This document shows, piece by piece, positions 33,298 through 44,007 of a DNA stretch of 64,000 bases. Positions within the stretch are counted from its first letter, which is position 1. Every line of letters starts with the position of its first letter. The notes beneath the pieces were generated by a model. That model searched no databases. It was not told the DNA's origin and was given only the letters and a program-made list of their open reading frames with translations. The stretch is from Pseudomonas trivialis (lineage in GTDB: Bacteria; Pseudomonadota; Gammaproteobacteria; Pseudomonadales; Pseudomonadaceae): assembly GCF_001439805.1 (NCBI RefSeq), contig NZ_JYLK01000002.1, positions 124,001 to 188,000 on the forward strand, in the 5' to 3' direction. Both the position numbers and the translations under genes were made by a program.

Positions 33298-33552
33298 GGC
33301 GCGAATACACGGAAAAGCCTTACAGAACGGAGATTTACGAGCGTTAAAGGAGGAGAAATCAGACTTCGACGGTGTTTTGGGCTGATCAAGCGCAACTGGC
33401 TCAAAGAGCTACAGGGAAAAGTTAAAGTGATTTATCAAGAGTAAGATTTTTTTGGTATTACGAAGACGCATCTGCCAATGATTTGGCAGGGGAGGGATTC
33501 TTGCGTTACTACCGGTTTTCTGTCCGTGAAGCGAACAGAAGAAAAGAAAAGG
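33298..33552. other. Intergenic stretch between Pmra and rnpB, no gene seen
   Basis: About 255 bases. It holds a short hairpin (TGCCAA-TGAT-TTGGCA, about 33475-33490) and, on the minus strand just beyond rnpB, a T/C-rich tract and an imperfect hairpin (TTCTGTtC..GGACAGAA, about 33517-33540) that may end rnpB transcription. Short reading frames here have no convincing start or composition. Confidence 0.5.
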
Positions 33553-33906
33553 TGGAGAGTCGATCTGTAAGCCGGGTTCTGTCTTGAACAGTCATTCGTC
33601 TACGATGGCCATCACTGGACATCTTTAGCAACCTACCCGGTCCCAGCGCGGGCCACGCCTTGGGACCCTATTTGGTCTTGCTCCAAGTGGGGTTTACCTA
33701 GCCACGAACTGTTGCCAGACGTGCGGTGCGCTCTTACCGCACCTTTTCACCCTTACCGGCACCGAAGTGCTTAGGCGGTTATTTTCTGTGGCACTTTCCG
33801 TAGGCTCACGCCTCCCAGGCATTACCTGGCACTTCGCCCTATGGAGCCCGGACTTTCCTCCCCCCCCTAATTTTCATAGAGGGCAGCGACTGTCCAATCG
33901 ACTCTC
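33553..33906 (-). ncRNA. rnpB: RNase P RNA (type A)
   Basis: The catalytic RNA of RNase P, about 354 nt. On the minus strand it begins AGAGTCGATTGGACAGTCGC, contains the conserved GAGGAAAGTCCGGGCTCCA (CR I) and ends AGAACCCGGCTTACAGATCGACTCT, where the 5' and 3' ends pair (P1) and CR V is recognisable. Its location between mraZ and rsmI is the usual one in Pseudomonas. Ends are set by the P1 pairing and are accurate to a few bases. Confidence 0.95.
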
Positions 33907-34001
33907 CGCCGAGAAGGTTAACGGCCCGGCGGCCTCAGGACAAGTATTAAAAGTGCAGCAATGCCATCACGTTCAGACGAAATGCCGGCTACCCCCCGGA
34001 A

Positions 34002-34874
34002 CTATTCGGCTTTCTGTTTATCGAGCGCTACCTGATACAGCACGTTCTTGCGCAGCCCGGTAATGTCCGCTGCCAGGGCCGCCGCCCGCTTGAGCGGCAT
34101 CTCCTTGAGCAGCAGATCAAGGATGCGCATGGCCTCGCTGCCAACGGCGTCTTCACTTTCCGGCGCGGTCCATCCCGCAACCAGCACCACACATTCACCG
34201 CGCTGCTGATTGCTGTCGCCCTCAACGAATGCGCGCAGTTCCTGGAGCGGCAAGCCCTTGAGGGTTTCGAACGTCTTGGTCAGCTCCCGGGCCAGCAGCG
34301 CCGGGCGATCACCGCCGAATACCAGCTCCATGTCCTGCAGGCATTCAAGGATGCGATGCGGCGCCTCATAGAAGATGAGGGTGCGCGGCTCTTCCTTTAC
34401 CGCCTGAAGACGCGCGTGACGCCCCACCGTCTTGGCCGGCAGGAAGCCCTCGAAGATAAAACGGTCCGATGGCAGGCCCGCTGCAGATAATGCAGCAATC
34501 AACGCGCACGCTCCGGGAACAGGCACTACAGTGATACCCGCGGCACGCGCCTGACGAACAAGGTGATAACCCGGATCGGAAATCAGCGGCGTGCCCGCGT
34601 CGGAGATCAGCGCGACATCATCACCCGCCAACAGTCGGGTGATAAAACGACTGCCCTCTTCCCGTTCGTTATGCTCGTGGCATGCGGCTAACGGCGTGCT
34701 GATACCAAAGTGCTGCATCAACCGCTGCGAGTGCCGCGTGTCTTCGGCGGCGATCAATTTGACCTCACGCAGGATTTTCAGCGCCCGGGAACTGATGTCG
34801 TCCAGGTTGCCAATAGGCGTCGCCACGACAAAAAGCGAGCCTGCAGTGGAATTCAAAGGGCCTGGAGCAGTCAA
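34002..34874 (-). CDS. rsmI: 16S rRNA 2'-O-ribose C1402 methyltransferase RsmI
   Basis: A 290-residue tetrapyrrole-methylase-fold enzyme. FVVATPIGNLDDIS, AEDTRHSQRLM, LISDAGTPLISDPGYHLV, VPVPGACALIAALSAAGLPSD and FYEAPHRI are family signatures. I choose the TTG at 34874 (MTAPGPLNSTAGS) because GAGGTG lies 6 bases upstream; an in-frame GTG at 34883 and TTG at 34898 have no such site. No ATG exists before the conserved core. It is divergent from lpoA. Confidence 0.95.
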   Translation of the reverse strand: MTAPGPLNSTAGSLFVVATPIGNLDDISSRALKILREVKLIAAEDTRHSQRLMQHFGISTPLAACHEHNEREEGSRFITRLLAGDDVALISDAGTPLISDPGYHLVRQARAAGITVVPVPGACALIAALSAAGLPSDRFIFEGFLPAKTVGRHARLQAVKEEPRTLIFYEAPHRILECLQDMELVFGGDRPALLARELTKTFETLKGLPLQELRAFVEGDSNQQRGECVVLVAGWTAPESEDAVGSEAMRILDLLLKEMPLKRAAALAADITGLRKNVLYQVALDKQKAE

Positions 34875-35082
34875 AACGCACACCTCGATGATTGGCAAAT
34901 TCGCATTGTAGCGCGTAGATGCCTTGAGAATGTGCCATCACCCCCTGCGCCTGCCTGGTCGCCGGAGGTCATGGAAAGTGCTTGCACGGTCTTATTCAAC
35001 GCTTTAACGCCACTAACATCGCGCCTGAGCCAGTGCTTGGGTACACTTCCACGCTAATTTGATCGGTATCAGGAACACTTAC

Positions 35083-36893
35083 ATGATCGCTTGCCTGCGG
35101 CTGCTCTCCGCCCTCTGCCTCGCCGCCTTATTGGCCGCGTGCGCCAGCTCGCCCTCGTCCAGCCTTGGCGACCTTCCACGGACCCCGGACGCCAGTATCG
35201 AGCAATTGCTCGAACAGGCTACCACCGCCAAAACGCCCGAACAGGCTGCGCTGCTGCGTTTAAGCGCGGCCGACCTGGCCTACAGACAGAACAACCCGGG
35301 CCGCTCGGCGCAGATCCTTGCGCAGGTTCCCCTGGATGCTCTCAAGCCGGCCCCGCAAGTCTTCGCCAGCACCCTGGCGGCCGAACTGGCGATGGCGCGC
35401 AACCAGCCCAAAGCTGCGTTGGCCGCCCTGAACCATCCAAGCCTGCAAAATCTGAAGCAACTGCCTGCGGAGCAACAGGTGCGAACCGGCACCGTGCATG
35501 CACGCGCCTATGAAGCCGACGGGCAGATCCTGGCTGCTGCGCGCGAGCGTGTGGCAATGGCCCCCTTGCTCACAGGCGATGCCGCCAGCAGCAACCACGA
35601 CGCGATCTGGGCGCTGATTGCCGCGCTGCCGGCCGAGCAACTGCAAGCCAGCGGCAACCCGACGCTGGACGGCTGGATCAGCCTGGCCAAGGCGGTCAAG
35701 GGCGCCGGCACCCTGGAGCAACAACAGGCGGCAATCGACACCTGGCGCGCGCAGAACCCGGGGCACCCCGCGGCCGTGCAGCTGCCGACGCCACTGACCA
35801 AACTCAAGGAACTGGCCAGCCAACCGCTGAACAAAATCGCCGTGCTGCTGCCCCAGGATGGCCCACTGGCCGCTGTTGGCAAAGCGCTGCGTGAAGGCTT
35901 CATGGCTGCGCACTATCAGGCTGAACAGGCCGGACAAAAAGCGCCGGTGATCGAGTTCTACGACAGCTCGCGCCTGACTTCCCTGGATGACTTCTATGCC
36001 AAGGCTCAGGCCGCCGGCGTGCAACTGGTGGTCGGTCCGCTGGAGAAGCCGCTGGTCAAACAGCTCAGCGCGCGCCCTCAATTGCCAATCACCACCCTGG
36101 CGCTGAACTACAGCGAGGCCGAGCAAAACCCGGCGCAGCTGTTCCAGTTTGGTCTCGCTGCTGAAGATGAAGCCCGCGAAGTGTCGCGCCGCGCCCGTGC
36201 CGACGGCCTGCACCGCGCCGCTGCAATGGTGCCCCGTGGTGAATGGGGCGAGCGTGTCTACAAGGCCTTCCGTCAGGATTGGGAAGCCAATGGCGGCACC
36301 GTGCTCGGCGTCGAGTACGTTGATCAGCCGGTCGCCCTCGCCCAGCAGATCGCCGACCTGTTCCAGTTGCGTAAAAGCGAAGGCCGCGCCAAGAGCCTGC
36401 AGAACACCGTAGGCACTGACGTCGCAGCCCAGCCTTCGCGCCGCCAGGACATCGAGTTCATTTTCCTGGCCGTGCCACCGCAACTGGCCCAACAGATCAA
36501 GCCGACCCTGAACTTCCAGTACGCTGGCGACGTGCCGGTGTATGCCACGTCCCACGTGTTCAGCGCCAGCGGTGACAAAAACCAGTACCTGGACATGACC
36601 AACGTGATGTTCTGCGAAACGCCATGGCTGTTGAACACCACTGACCCGCTGCGCAATCAGGTGGCTTCACAATGGCCGCAAGCCAATGGCAGCCTCGGCC
36701 GTCTATATGCGATGGGCGTCGATGCCTACCGCCTGGCACCGCGCCTGGGCCAGCTCAAGGCACTGCCGGACAGCCGCATTGACGGCCTGTCAGGCAGCCT
36801 GGGCATCAGCACCAACCAACGCGTTGACCGCCAGTTGCCATGGGCGAAGTTCGTCGGTGGCGAGGTCCAGCGCCTGCCCGATACCCCACGCTG

Positions 36894-36894
<1 letters not shown>
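35083..36894 (+). CDS. lpoA: Penicillin-binding protein activator LpoA
   Basis: A 603-residue outer-membrane lipoprotein that stimulates PBP1A. The signal peptide ends in the lipobox LLAAC; a TPR-like N-terminal half and a C-terminal periplasmic-binding-like domain (KIAVLLPQDGPLAAVGKALREGFMAA) are present. AGGAA precedes the ATG at 35083. It heads a conserved group, rsmI / lpoA-yraN-diaA-dolP, also found in Escherichia coli. Its stop overlaps the yraN start. Confidence 0.95.
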
Positions 36895-38529
<1,635 letters not shown>

Positions 38530-38547
38530 TGTAAACCCGCCGCGATA

Positions 38548-38586
38548 AAAAAGGGCGCCGTGCATTGATTGCACGGCGCCCTTTTT
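38548..38586. terminator. Bidirectional rho-independent terminator
   Basis: AAAAAAGGGCGCCGTGCA, short loop, TGCACGGCGCCCTTTTT: a long perfect stem flanked by A run and T run between the convergent dolP and OmpA-like genes, serving both. Confidence 0.92.
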
Positions 38587-38598
38587 AGTGGCCAGGGT

Positions 38599-39372
38599 TT
38601 ATTGGTACTGCTGGTACGGGTTGCCCTGGAACTGGTTGTTTTGTTGTGGCGCCTGCTGCTGACCCGCCGGCTGGCCGTATTGCTGACCCGGGATCGGGCC
38701 GAGGTTGACCTCAACACGACGGTTTTGCGCACGGCCATTCACGTCGGCGTTGCTGGCAATCGGGTTATCCGGGCCGGCACCGCGTGCGCTCAGGTTGGTC
38801 GGGCTGACGCCCTGGGAGGTCAGGTAGTTGGCCACGCTCTGGGCACGGCGCTGGGACAGGTCCATGTTCAACTGGCGGCTGCCAGTGCTGTCGGTGTAGC
38901 CGACGATCTGAATGGTGTTCTGGCTGAACTGCTTGAGCGAGTTGGCCAGGTTGTTCAGCGGCTGATAGAAGCTGCTGGCGATCGCGTCCGAGTTGGTGGC
39001 AAAGGTGATATTGCCCGGCATGATCAGCTTGATCTGATCGCCCTGACGCTGCACTTCAACCCCGGTGTTGGCCATGCTTTCACGCAGTTTCTTTTCCTGC
39101 TGGTCGGCGTAGTAGCCATAGCCGGCAGCGCCGGCGCCGGCAACCGCCGCACCAATCAGCGCGCCTTTTCCACGATGGTTATGGTCGATGGCAGCGCCAG
39201 CCAGGGCACCGGCCAGGGCGCCAAGGCCGCCGTATTTGGCGGTCTTGCTCATGCCGCCCTCGGAACCATTGCTGGCCTGCCCCTGATTGCCGCTGTAGGG
39301 ATTGGGAGAAGCGCAGCCAGACAAAAGGGCTACGGCGGTGGCGACAACAAGCAGACGACGCGGAGTGAACAT
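38599..39372 (-). CDS. OmpA-family lipoprotein with glycine-zipper (YiaD-like)
   Basis: A 257-residue outer-membrane lipoprotein. Signal peptide with lipobox LLSGC, a glycine-zipper region (GGLGALAGALAGAAID...GALIGAAVAGAGAAGYGYYADQQEKK), then an OmpA peptidoglycan-binding domain (IQIVGYTDSTGSRQLNMDLSQRRAQSVANYL, SARGAGPDNPIASN, GRAQNRRVEV). The C-terminus is a Gln/Pro-rich tail (YGQPAGQQQAPQQNNQF). The ATG at 39372 is chosen for AGGAGC just upstream. Confidence 0.93.
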   Translation of the reverse strand: MFTPRRLLVVATAVALLSGCASPNPYSGNQGQASNGSEGGMSKTAKYGGLGALAGALAGAAIDHNHRGKGALIGAAVAGAGAAGYGYYADQQEKKLRESMANTGVEVQRQGDQIKLIMPGNITFATNSDAIASSFYQPLNNLANSLKQFSQNTIQIVGYTDSTGSRQLNMDLSQRRAQSVANYLTSQGVSPTNLSARGAGPDNPIASNADVNGRAQNRRVEVNLGPIPGQQYGQPAGQQQAPQQNNQFQGNPYQQYQ

Positions 39373-39647
39373 GAAGAGAGCTCCTACTTTTGCATTCTGT
39401 GATGCAGAGGACATTGGCAACTGGCCTGTGCCGAGTTTGGAACGCGACAAAGGGTAAAGATTCCGTGGCGGCTCACCGAGGTGCATCGAGGGCAACCGGT
39501 TCTTGTCGCTTTACAGACCGTAGCAGACTCAGGCTGAACGCGGCCTGCGGTTTTGCTGCAACGCTGCGCGCAAGGCGATACCGTTTTCGGACGAATGTCG
39601 CCAGAATCATTGCGCCATGAAACCGGTTGTCCCCTCCCCCTTTTCCG

Positions 39648-42377
39648 CTAACCAATCAACCTCAACGCCTGCGCCCGCGCCACCGCCTGCGTTCTGCGCT
39701 CCACCCCCAGCTTGCTGTTGATATGGCTCGCATGGGTCTTGACCGTGTGCAGGGAAATAAACAGCCGGTTGCTGATCTCCTGGTTCGAGCAGCCTTGGGC
39801 GATCAATTGCAGCACCGCCAGCTCTCGACTGCTCAGGGTTTCGTGGGCAAGCGTGGCATCTGGCGCCAGCGCTGCCGGCAGCAGCGCCAGCAAGGCCTGA
39901 TTGAGCACGCCGTGGGCCTCTTTGCTCAGTTGCTCGCGCATCCACTCCGGGTACGCGTCCAGCAGTCGCTGGAACGGCAGCAGCGCGCCGCCCGTCCCCG
40001 CTTGCAGTGCACACGCCAGCACCGGGCGTGCCTGGGTTTCCTCGCCGCAGTCCAGCAGCACCTGCGCCTGCTGGGTCAGCGCCAACAGGGCGATCATCTG
40101 GCGCCCGCTGTTGTGGGCGTGTTGCGCCAGGCCGCCCAGGCGTTGCAGGGCGGCCTCGGGCTGATGGCGGATCGCATCGAGGGTGGCCTGCTGCAGCTCA
40201 ATATGCTGCGCAAGGTGCGGATGAAACTCCGGCGCAGCGGCCGCGTGCTCGCCGCTGTAGGTCTGCGCGAGCCGCGCCAGCCAGGCTTCGGCCAGGTCGG
40301 TGCGGCCCTGGGCCAGCCACAGTTCGCATTTGATCAGGGTGATCATTGCCAGGTAGTAGATCGGCGGCACGTCCCAGATATGCATCAGGCGCTCGGCCTC
40401 GGCCAGCTCGGCAAAGGCCTTGGCGAAATCCGCGCGGCGCCCTTCGAAGCTGGCGATCACACAATGACCGATCAGTACGCTGATATCGCGGCACGCCCGG
40501 GCCTCGGTCAGACCGGCGCGCAGGCGAGCAATACCGGCGTCAGGCTGATTGCGCATCAGCAGCAGGTACCCTTCATACAACGAGAGGCGCGCGCGCACGG
40601 CATACAACCGTTGCGGCGCCAGGCCGTTGAGGCGTTGCAGGCCCTGGTGAACTTCATCAAGGGCCCGCAGGATCTCGCCGCGCGCCTGCAATACCCGCGC
40701 ACGGTCGTAATGGGCCAGCGCCTCGAACAGCGGGTTGCCGACGCGCTGCGCCAGCTCCAGGGATTCACGGTTCAGACCACGGGCGCGCCACAGATCGGCG
40801 TCGACGATGGCCAGATTGGACAGCGTCGACAGGCATATCAGACGCTGGCCATAACGCCGCTGCGGAAGGCTCTCCAGCGCTTCATTGCAGTAACGCTGAG
40901 TCAGCTCGCGGTCGCCCCGCCCCCGAGCGATGATCCCGCTCAACGCCAGCCACTGCGCCAGCATTGATCTTTGCGCCGTGGCCGAGGGCGCCGGCAGAAA
41001 GCGGCTGAGGTAGCTGGACAATTCTTCCGCCGCATCCAGCTGGCAGGCCAGGCCCAATGCCCAGCTGTACAGCACGATCAGGCGCGGCGTGCTGATCAGC
41101 AGGCTGTCGGGCAGGTCCATTTTCCAGCGCAGCAACATGCCGATATTCTGCTCGGCCAATAGCTGCTCTTCGGACAGGTTCTGCACCAGATTGGCCGCCA
41201 CATCCAGATGGCCGGCGCGCAGCGCCTGCTCCACGGCCTCGTCGATCAAACCCTGGGCATTGAACCAGCGACAGGCACGCAGGTGCAGGCTCGCCGCCGG
41301 CAGCACGGCAGCACTGGCGCGACGAGTGCGCAGCAGGTCGGAGAACAAATGGTGATAGCGGTACCAGTGGCCCTGATCATCAAGCGGGACAAGAAACACC
41401 TGGTGCGATTGCAGGTAGCGCAGGATTTCCGCGCTGTCGTGGGCTTCGCGCACGGCGTCGCACAGCTCGCTGCAAAAACGTTCCTGGGGGGCGGTATCGA
41501 ACAAAAAGGCCTGCACTTCAGGCGGCAGGCAGTCGATCACCTCTTCAAGCAGGTAGTCGCGGATCAGCCCTTCGCCACCGTGCAGACTCTGCGGCAAAGC
41601 CTCTTCGCTGCCGGCTTCTGACGCGGCCAGCAGCCAGAAACGCAGGCCGGCCACCCAGCCTTCGCTGCGGCGAATCAGGTTTTCCAGTGCCTCGCCGCGC
41701 AGTGAGCTGCTGTGGTGGTCCAGTACCGCCAGGGATTCGGCATGGGTCAGGCGCAGGTCCTGTTCGTTGAGTTCCAGCAGGTGCCGCGACAAGCGCAGCC
41801 GCGCCAGGTGCCAGTCGGGACGCTGGCGACTGGTGACCATTACCACCAGACCATCGGGCAAGTGATTGAGGAAAAATTGCAGGCAGCGGTCCAGCACCGG
41901 ACCCTGGGCCAGATGGTAGTCATCCAGCACCAGCAACAGCGGCGCAACGGCAGACAGGTGCAACGCCAGCTCATCGAGCAGGCCGTCGAGCCATTCTTCA
42001 AAGGCAAAGGGCTGGTGGCGCTGGCGCATTTTCAGCAAGCCCAGGGCCTGGGCGCCAATCTGCGGAAAATAGTGCTGCAAGCCTTCGAGCAGCCGTTCAA
42101 GGAAGCGGCCCGGGTCGCTGTCCCTCACGCTCAATCCCAGCCAGAGGCTCTGCCAATGGGCCGGCAACGCCTGGCAGAACTCCACCGCCAACGAACTCTT
42201 GCCGAACCCCGCTGGCGCGCTGACCAGCAGCAACCGCCCTTCGAGCCCCGCGCCCAGCCGTTCGCACAAGCGCGGTCGCGGCACATAGCCGTCAGGCAGC
42301 GGAGGCCTGTAGAAGCGACCTTCCAGAGGCGGCATGACCGCGCTGGAAGACCCCTGAATTCGGGACAGATCAGTCAT
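39648..42377 (-). CDS. Large MalT-type LuxR transcriptional regulator
   Basis: A 909-residue ATP-dependent LuxR (LAL/MalT) activator. N-terminal P-loop in SAPAGFGKSSLAVEF, Walker-B-like LLLVLDDYHLA, a long TPR-like middle, and a C-terminal HTH (LSSRELAVLQLIAQGCSNQEISNRLFISLHTVKTHASHINSKLGV). The ATG at 42377 is preferred to one at 42410 because GAG lies before it and the upstream one lacks a ribosome site; the choice is uncertain. It is upstream-adjacent to the DUF1329/DUF1302 genes on the same strand, so it probably controls them in response to an unknown inducer. Confidence 0.9.
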   Translation of the reverse strand: MTDLSRIQGSSSAVMPPLEGRFYRPPLPDGYVPRPRLCERLGAGLEGRLLLVSAPAGFGKSSLAVEFCQALPAHWQSLWLGLSVRDSDPGRFLERLLEGLQHYFPQIGAQALGLLKMRQRHQPFAFEEWLDGLLDELALHLSAVAPLLLVLDDYHLAQGPVLDRCLQFFLNHLPDGLVVMVTSRQRPDWHLARLRLSRHLLELNEQDLRLTHAESLAVLDHHSSSLRGEALENLIRRSEGWVAGLRFWLLAASEAGSEEALPQSLHGGEGLIRDYLLEEVIDCLPPEVQAFLFDTAPQERFCSELCDAVREAHDSAEILRYLQSHQVFLVPLDDQGHWYRYHHLFSDLLRTRRASAAVLPAASLHLRACRWFNAQGLIDEAVEQALRAGHLDVAANLVQNLSEEQLLAEQNIGMLLRWKMDLPDSLLISTPRLIVLYSWALGLACQLDAAEELSSYLSRFLPAPSATAQRSMLAQWLALSGIIARGRGDRELTQRYCNEALESLPQRRYGQRLICLSTLSNLAIVDADLWRARGLNRESLELAQRVGNPLFEALAHYDRARVLQARGEILRALDEVHQGLQRLNGLAPQRLYAVRARLSLYEGYLLLMRNQPDAGIARLRAGLTEARACRDISVLIGHCVIASFEGRRADFAKAFAELAEAERLMHIWDVPPIYYLAMITLIKCELWLAQGRTDLAEAWLARLAQTYSGEHAAAAPEFHPHLAQHIELQQATLDAIRHQPEAALQRLGGLAQHAHNSGRQMIALLALTQQAQVLLDCGEETQARPVLACALQAGTGGALLPFQRLLDAYPEWMREQLSKEAHGVLNQALLALLPAALAPDATLAHETLSSRELAVLQLIAQGCSNQEISNRLFISLHTVKTHASHINSKLGVERRTQAVARAQALRLIG

Positions 42378-42493
42378 CGCCGGGCTCTTGTATAAGGCTG
42401 TTGTCGGCATTGCAGATGTCCGCAGACTAGCGGTAAAAGCGCCAGCCTTGTAGATCTTTGCAACATTTGCCTTAAAAAGAACTGCGACAAGAA

Positions 42494-42585
42494 ATGTGAA
42501 AAGGGGCTTGCTCCCGATGGTGGGGGATCAGTCAGTACATCTGTTGACTGATCCGCCGCCATCGGGAGCAAGCCCCCTCCCACAC
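42494..42585. repeat. REPIN (paired inverted REP elements)
   Basis: Two copies of the REP core GGGGCTTGCTCCCGATGG facing each other (the first as TGTGAAAAGGGGCTTGCTCCCGATGGTGG, the second ending CGCCATCGGGAGCAAGCCCC), separated by about 30 bases that include a second palindromic part (GGATCAGTCA / TGACTGATCC). Non-autonomous mobile palindromes of this type are dispersed in P. fluorescens genomes and mobilised by RAYT transposases. It lies between the LuxR regulator and DUF1329 genes. Confidence 0.9.
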
Positions 42586-42602
42586 TGGGTTACCGTTACC
42601 GC

Positions 42603-43967
42603 TTAGCGAACACCATCCTGACGCAGAGCCGCCGGAGTGAAGTCGCTGGTGGTGGCGGTGAAGCCGAAGTCATAGGCCTGTTTCTCTTCGTTCTTCATGC
42701 CCAGCGCCAGGTAGCGGCCGGACTGCAGGTCGTAGAGGGTTTCCAGGGCGTACCACGGCACTTGCTTGTCGTAGTAGTTCTCGGCATGGGCTTCGGCGAC
42801 GCGCCACAGTTGGCCACGACCGTCGTAATGGTCGATCACCGCCGCCTGCCAGGTGTCTTCGTCGATGAAGAAGTCACGCTTGGCATAAATGTGGCGCTGG
42901 CCTTCCTTCAAGGTGGCGACCACGTGCCAGACACGGCGCAGTTCATAACGCGTCAGGTCCTGGTTGATGTGGCCGGCCTTGATGATGTCGGCGTACTTGA
43001 GCTTGGGGTCGTCGATCTTGTAGCTGTTGGAAGCGATGTAGATCTCCTTCTTGCCTTCCAGCTTCCAGTCGTAGCGGTCCGGCGCGCCGTTGTACATGTC
43101 GAGGTTGTCGGAGGTACGCAGGCCGTCGGCGGCAGTGCCCGGCCCGTCATAGGACACTTGCGGCGCCCGGCGCACGCGGCGCTGACCGGCGTTATACACC
43201 CATGCCGAACGCGGCTCCTTCACCTGGTCCAGGGTTTCGTGCACCAGCAGCACGCCACCGGCCAGACGCGCCGGCGCGGTCACTTGCTGCTTGAAGTAGA
43301 ACAACACGTTGCCCGGGTTTTTCGGATCGAAGTCCTTCATTTTGTCGCGGAACACAAACTGGTCGCGGAAGTACACCAGGCTGTAGGAACCGTTGGTTTG
43401 CGGCGTAGCCTGGGTGACCAGACGCGTCACGCTACCGCCACGATAGCGGGTGATGTGGTTCCAGATCACTTCAACGCCGGTCTTCGGGATCGGGAACGGC
43501 ACGGCCGTCGAGAAGTTTTCCAGGCCGTTGCCGCCGGACACCAGGTTGGTGGTGGTGGCGTTCTTCTTGATCGCGGCGAACACATCAGTCGGCACGGTGG
43601 CGCCACGATGGGTCGGGTAAACCGGCATCTTGAAGGTTTCCGGGTAGCGCTTGAACATCGCGTACTGCCCCGGCGCCAGCTTGTCCTTGTACTGCTCCAC
43701 GTTCTGCGCGGTGATGGTGAATTGCGGTTGTTCACTGGCATAAGGGTTGGCCAGGAAACCTCGGGCATCGACCGCACCGGCGTTGGTGGGCATGGGCGAC
43801 CATTTCGGAATGGTACCGGCCGCGTTACCGGCCATTTCGGCGCCCATCGGTGTCAGGCTTGTGCCCAGCTTGGCGGCTTCATCCGCCGAGACGGCCGCCA
43901 TGACGTGGCTCGCCATGATCGACAGCCCCAGCACACCAATGTGCAACAGACTTTTGCTTATTTTCAT
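42603..43967 (-). CDS. DUF1329 family secreted protein
   Basis: A 454-residue protein with a signal peptide (LLHIGVLGLSIMASHVMA) and the DUF1329 fold over its full length (AEMAGNAAGTIPKWSP, GQYAMFKRYPETFKMPVYPTHR, QRRVRRAPQVSYDGPGTAADGLRTSDNLDMYNG). DUF1329 proteins are outer-membrane-lipoprotein-like (LolB-type beta structure) and are nearly always encoded next to DUF1302 proteins and lipid or aromatic catabolic genes. It lies 40 bases after the DUF1302 gene in one operon. The exact role is unknown. Confidence 0.93.
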   Translation of the reverse strand: MKISKSLLHIGVLGLSIMASHVMAAVSADEAAKLGTSLTPMGAEMAGNAAGTIPKWSPMPTNAGAVDARGFLANPYASEQPQFTITAQNVEQYKDKLAPGQYAMFKRYPETFKMPVYPTHRGATVPTDVFAAIKKNATTTNLVSGGNGLENFSTAVPFPIPKTGVEVIWNHITRYRGGSVTRLVTQATPQTNGSYSLVYFRDQFVFRDKMKDFDPKNPGNVLFYFKQQVTAPARLAGGVLLVHETLDQVKEPRSAWVYNAGQRRVRRAPQVSYDGPGTAADGLRTSDNLDMYNGAPDRYDWKLEGKKEIYIASNSYKIDDPKLKYADIIKAGHINQDLTRYELRRVWHVVATLKEGQRHIYAKRDFFIDEDTWQAAVIDHYDGRGQLWRVAEAHAENYYDKQVPWYALETLYDLQSGRYLALGMKNEEKQAYDFGFTATTSDFTPAALRQDGVR

Positions 43968-44007
43968 GTTGTTGTTCTTCCTGAAAATACCGCTTGGAAA
44001 AGTGTGC

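Noticed and set aside
33241..33444. Plus-strand frame of 67 codons between Pmra and rnpB, with a nearby AAAGGAGG
   Set aside because: It runs across the dcw promoter and MraZ repeats; the ribosome-site-like sequence is not followed by a start codon at usable distance.
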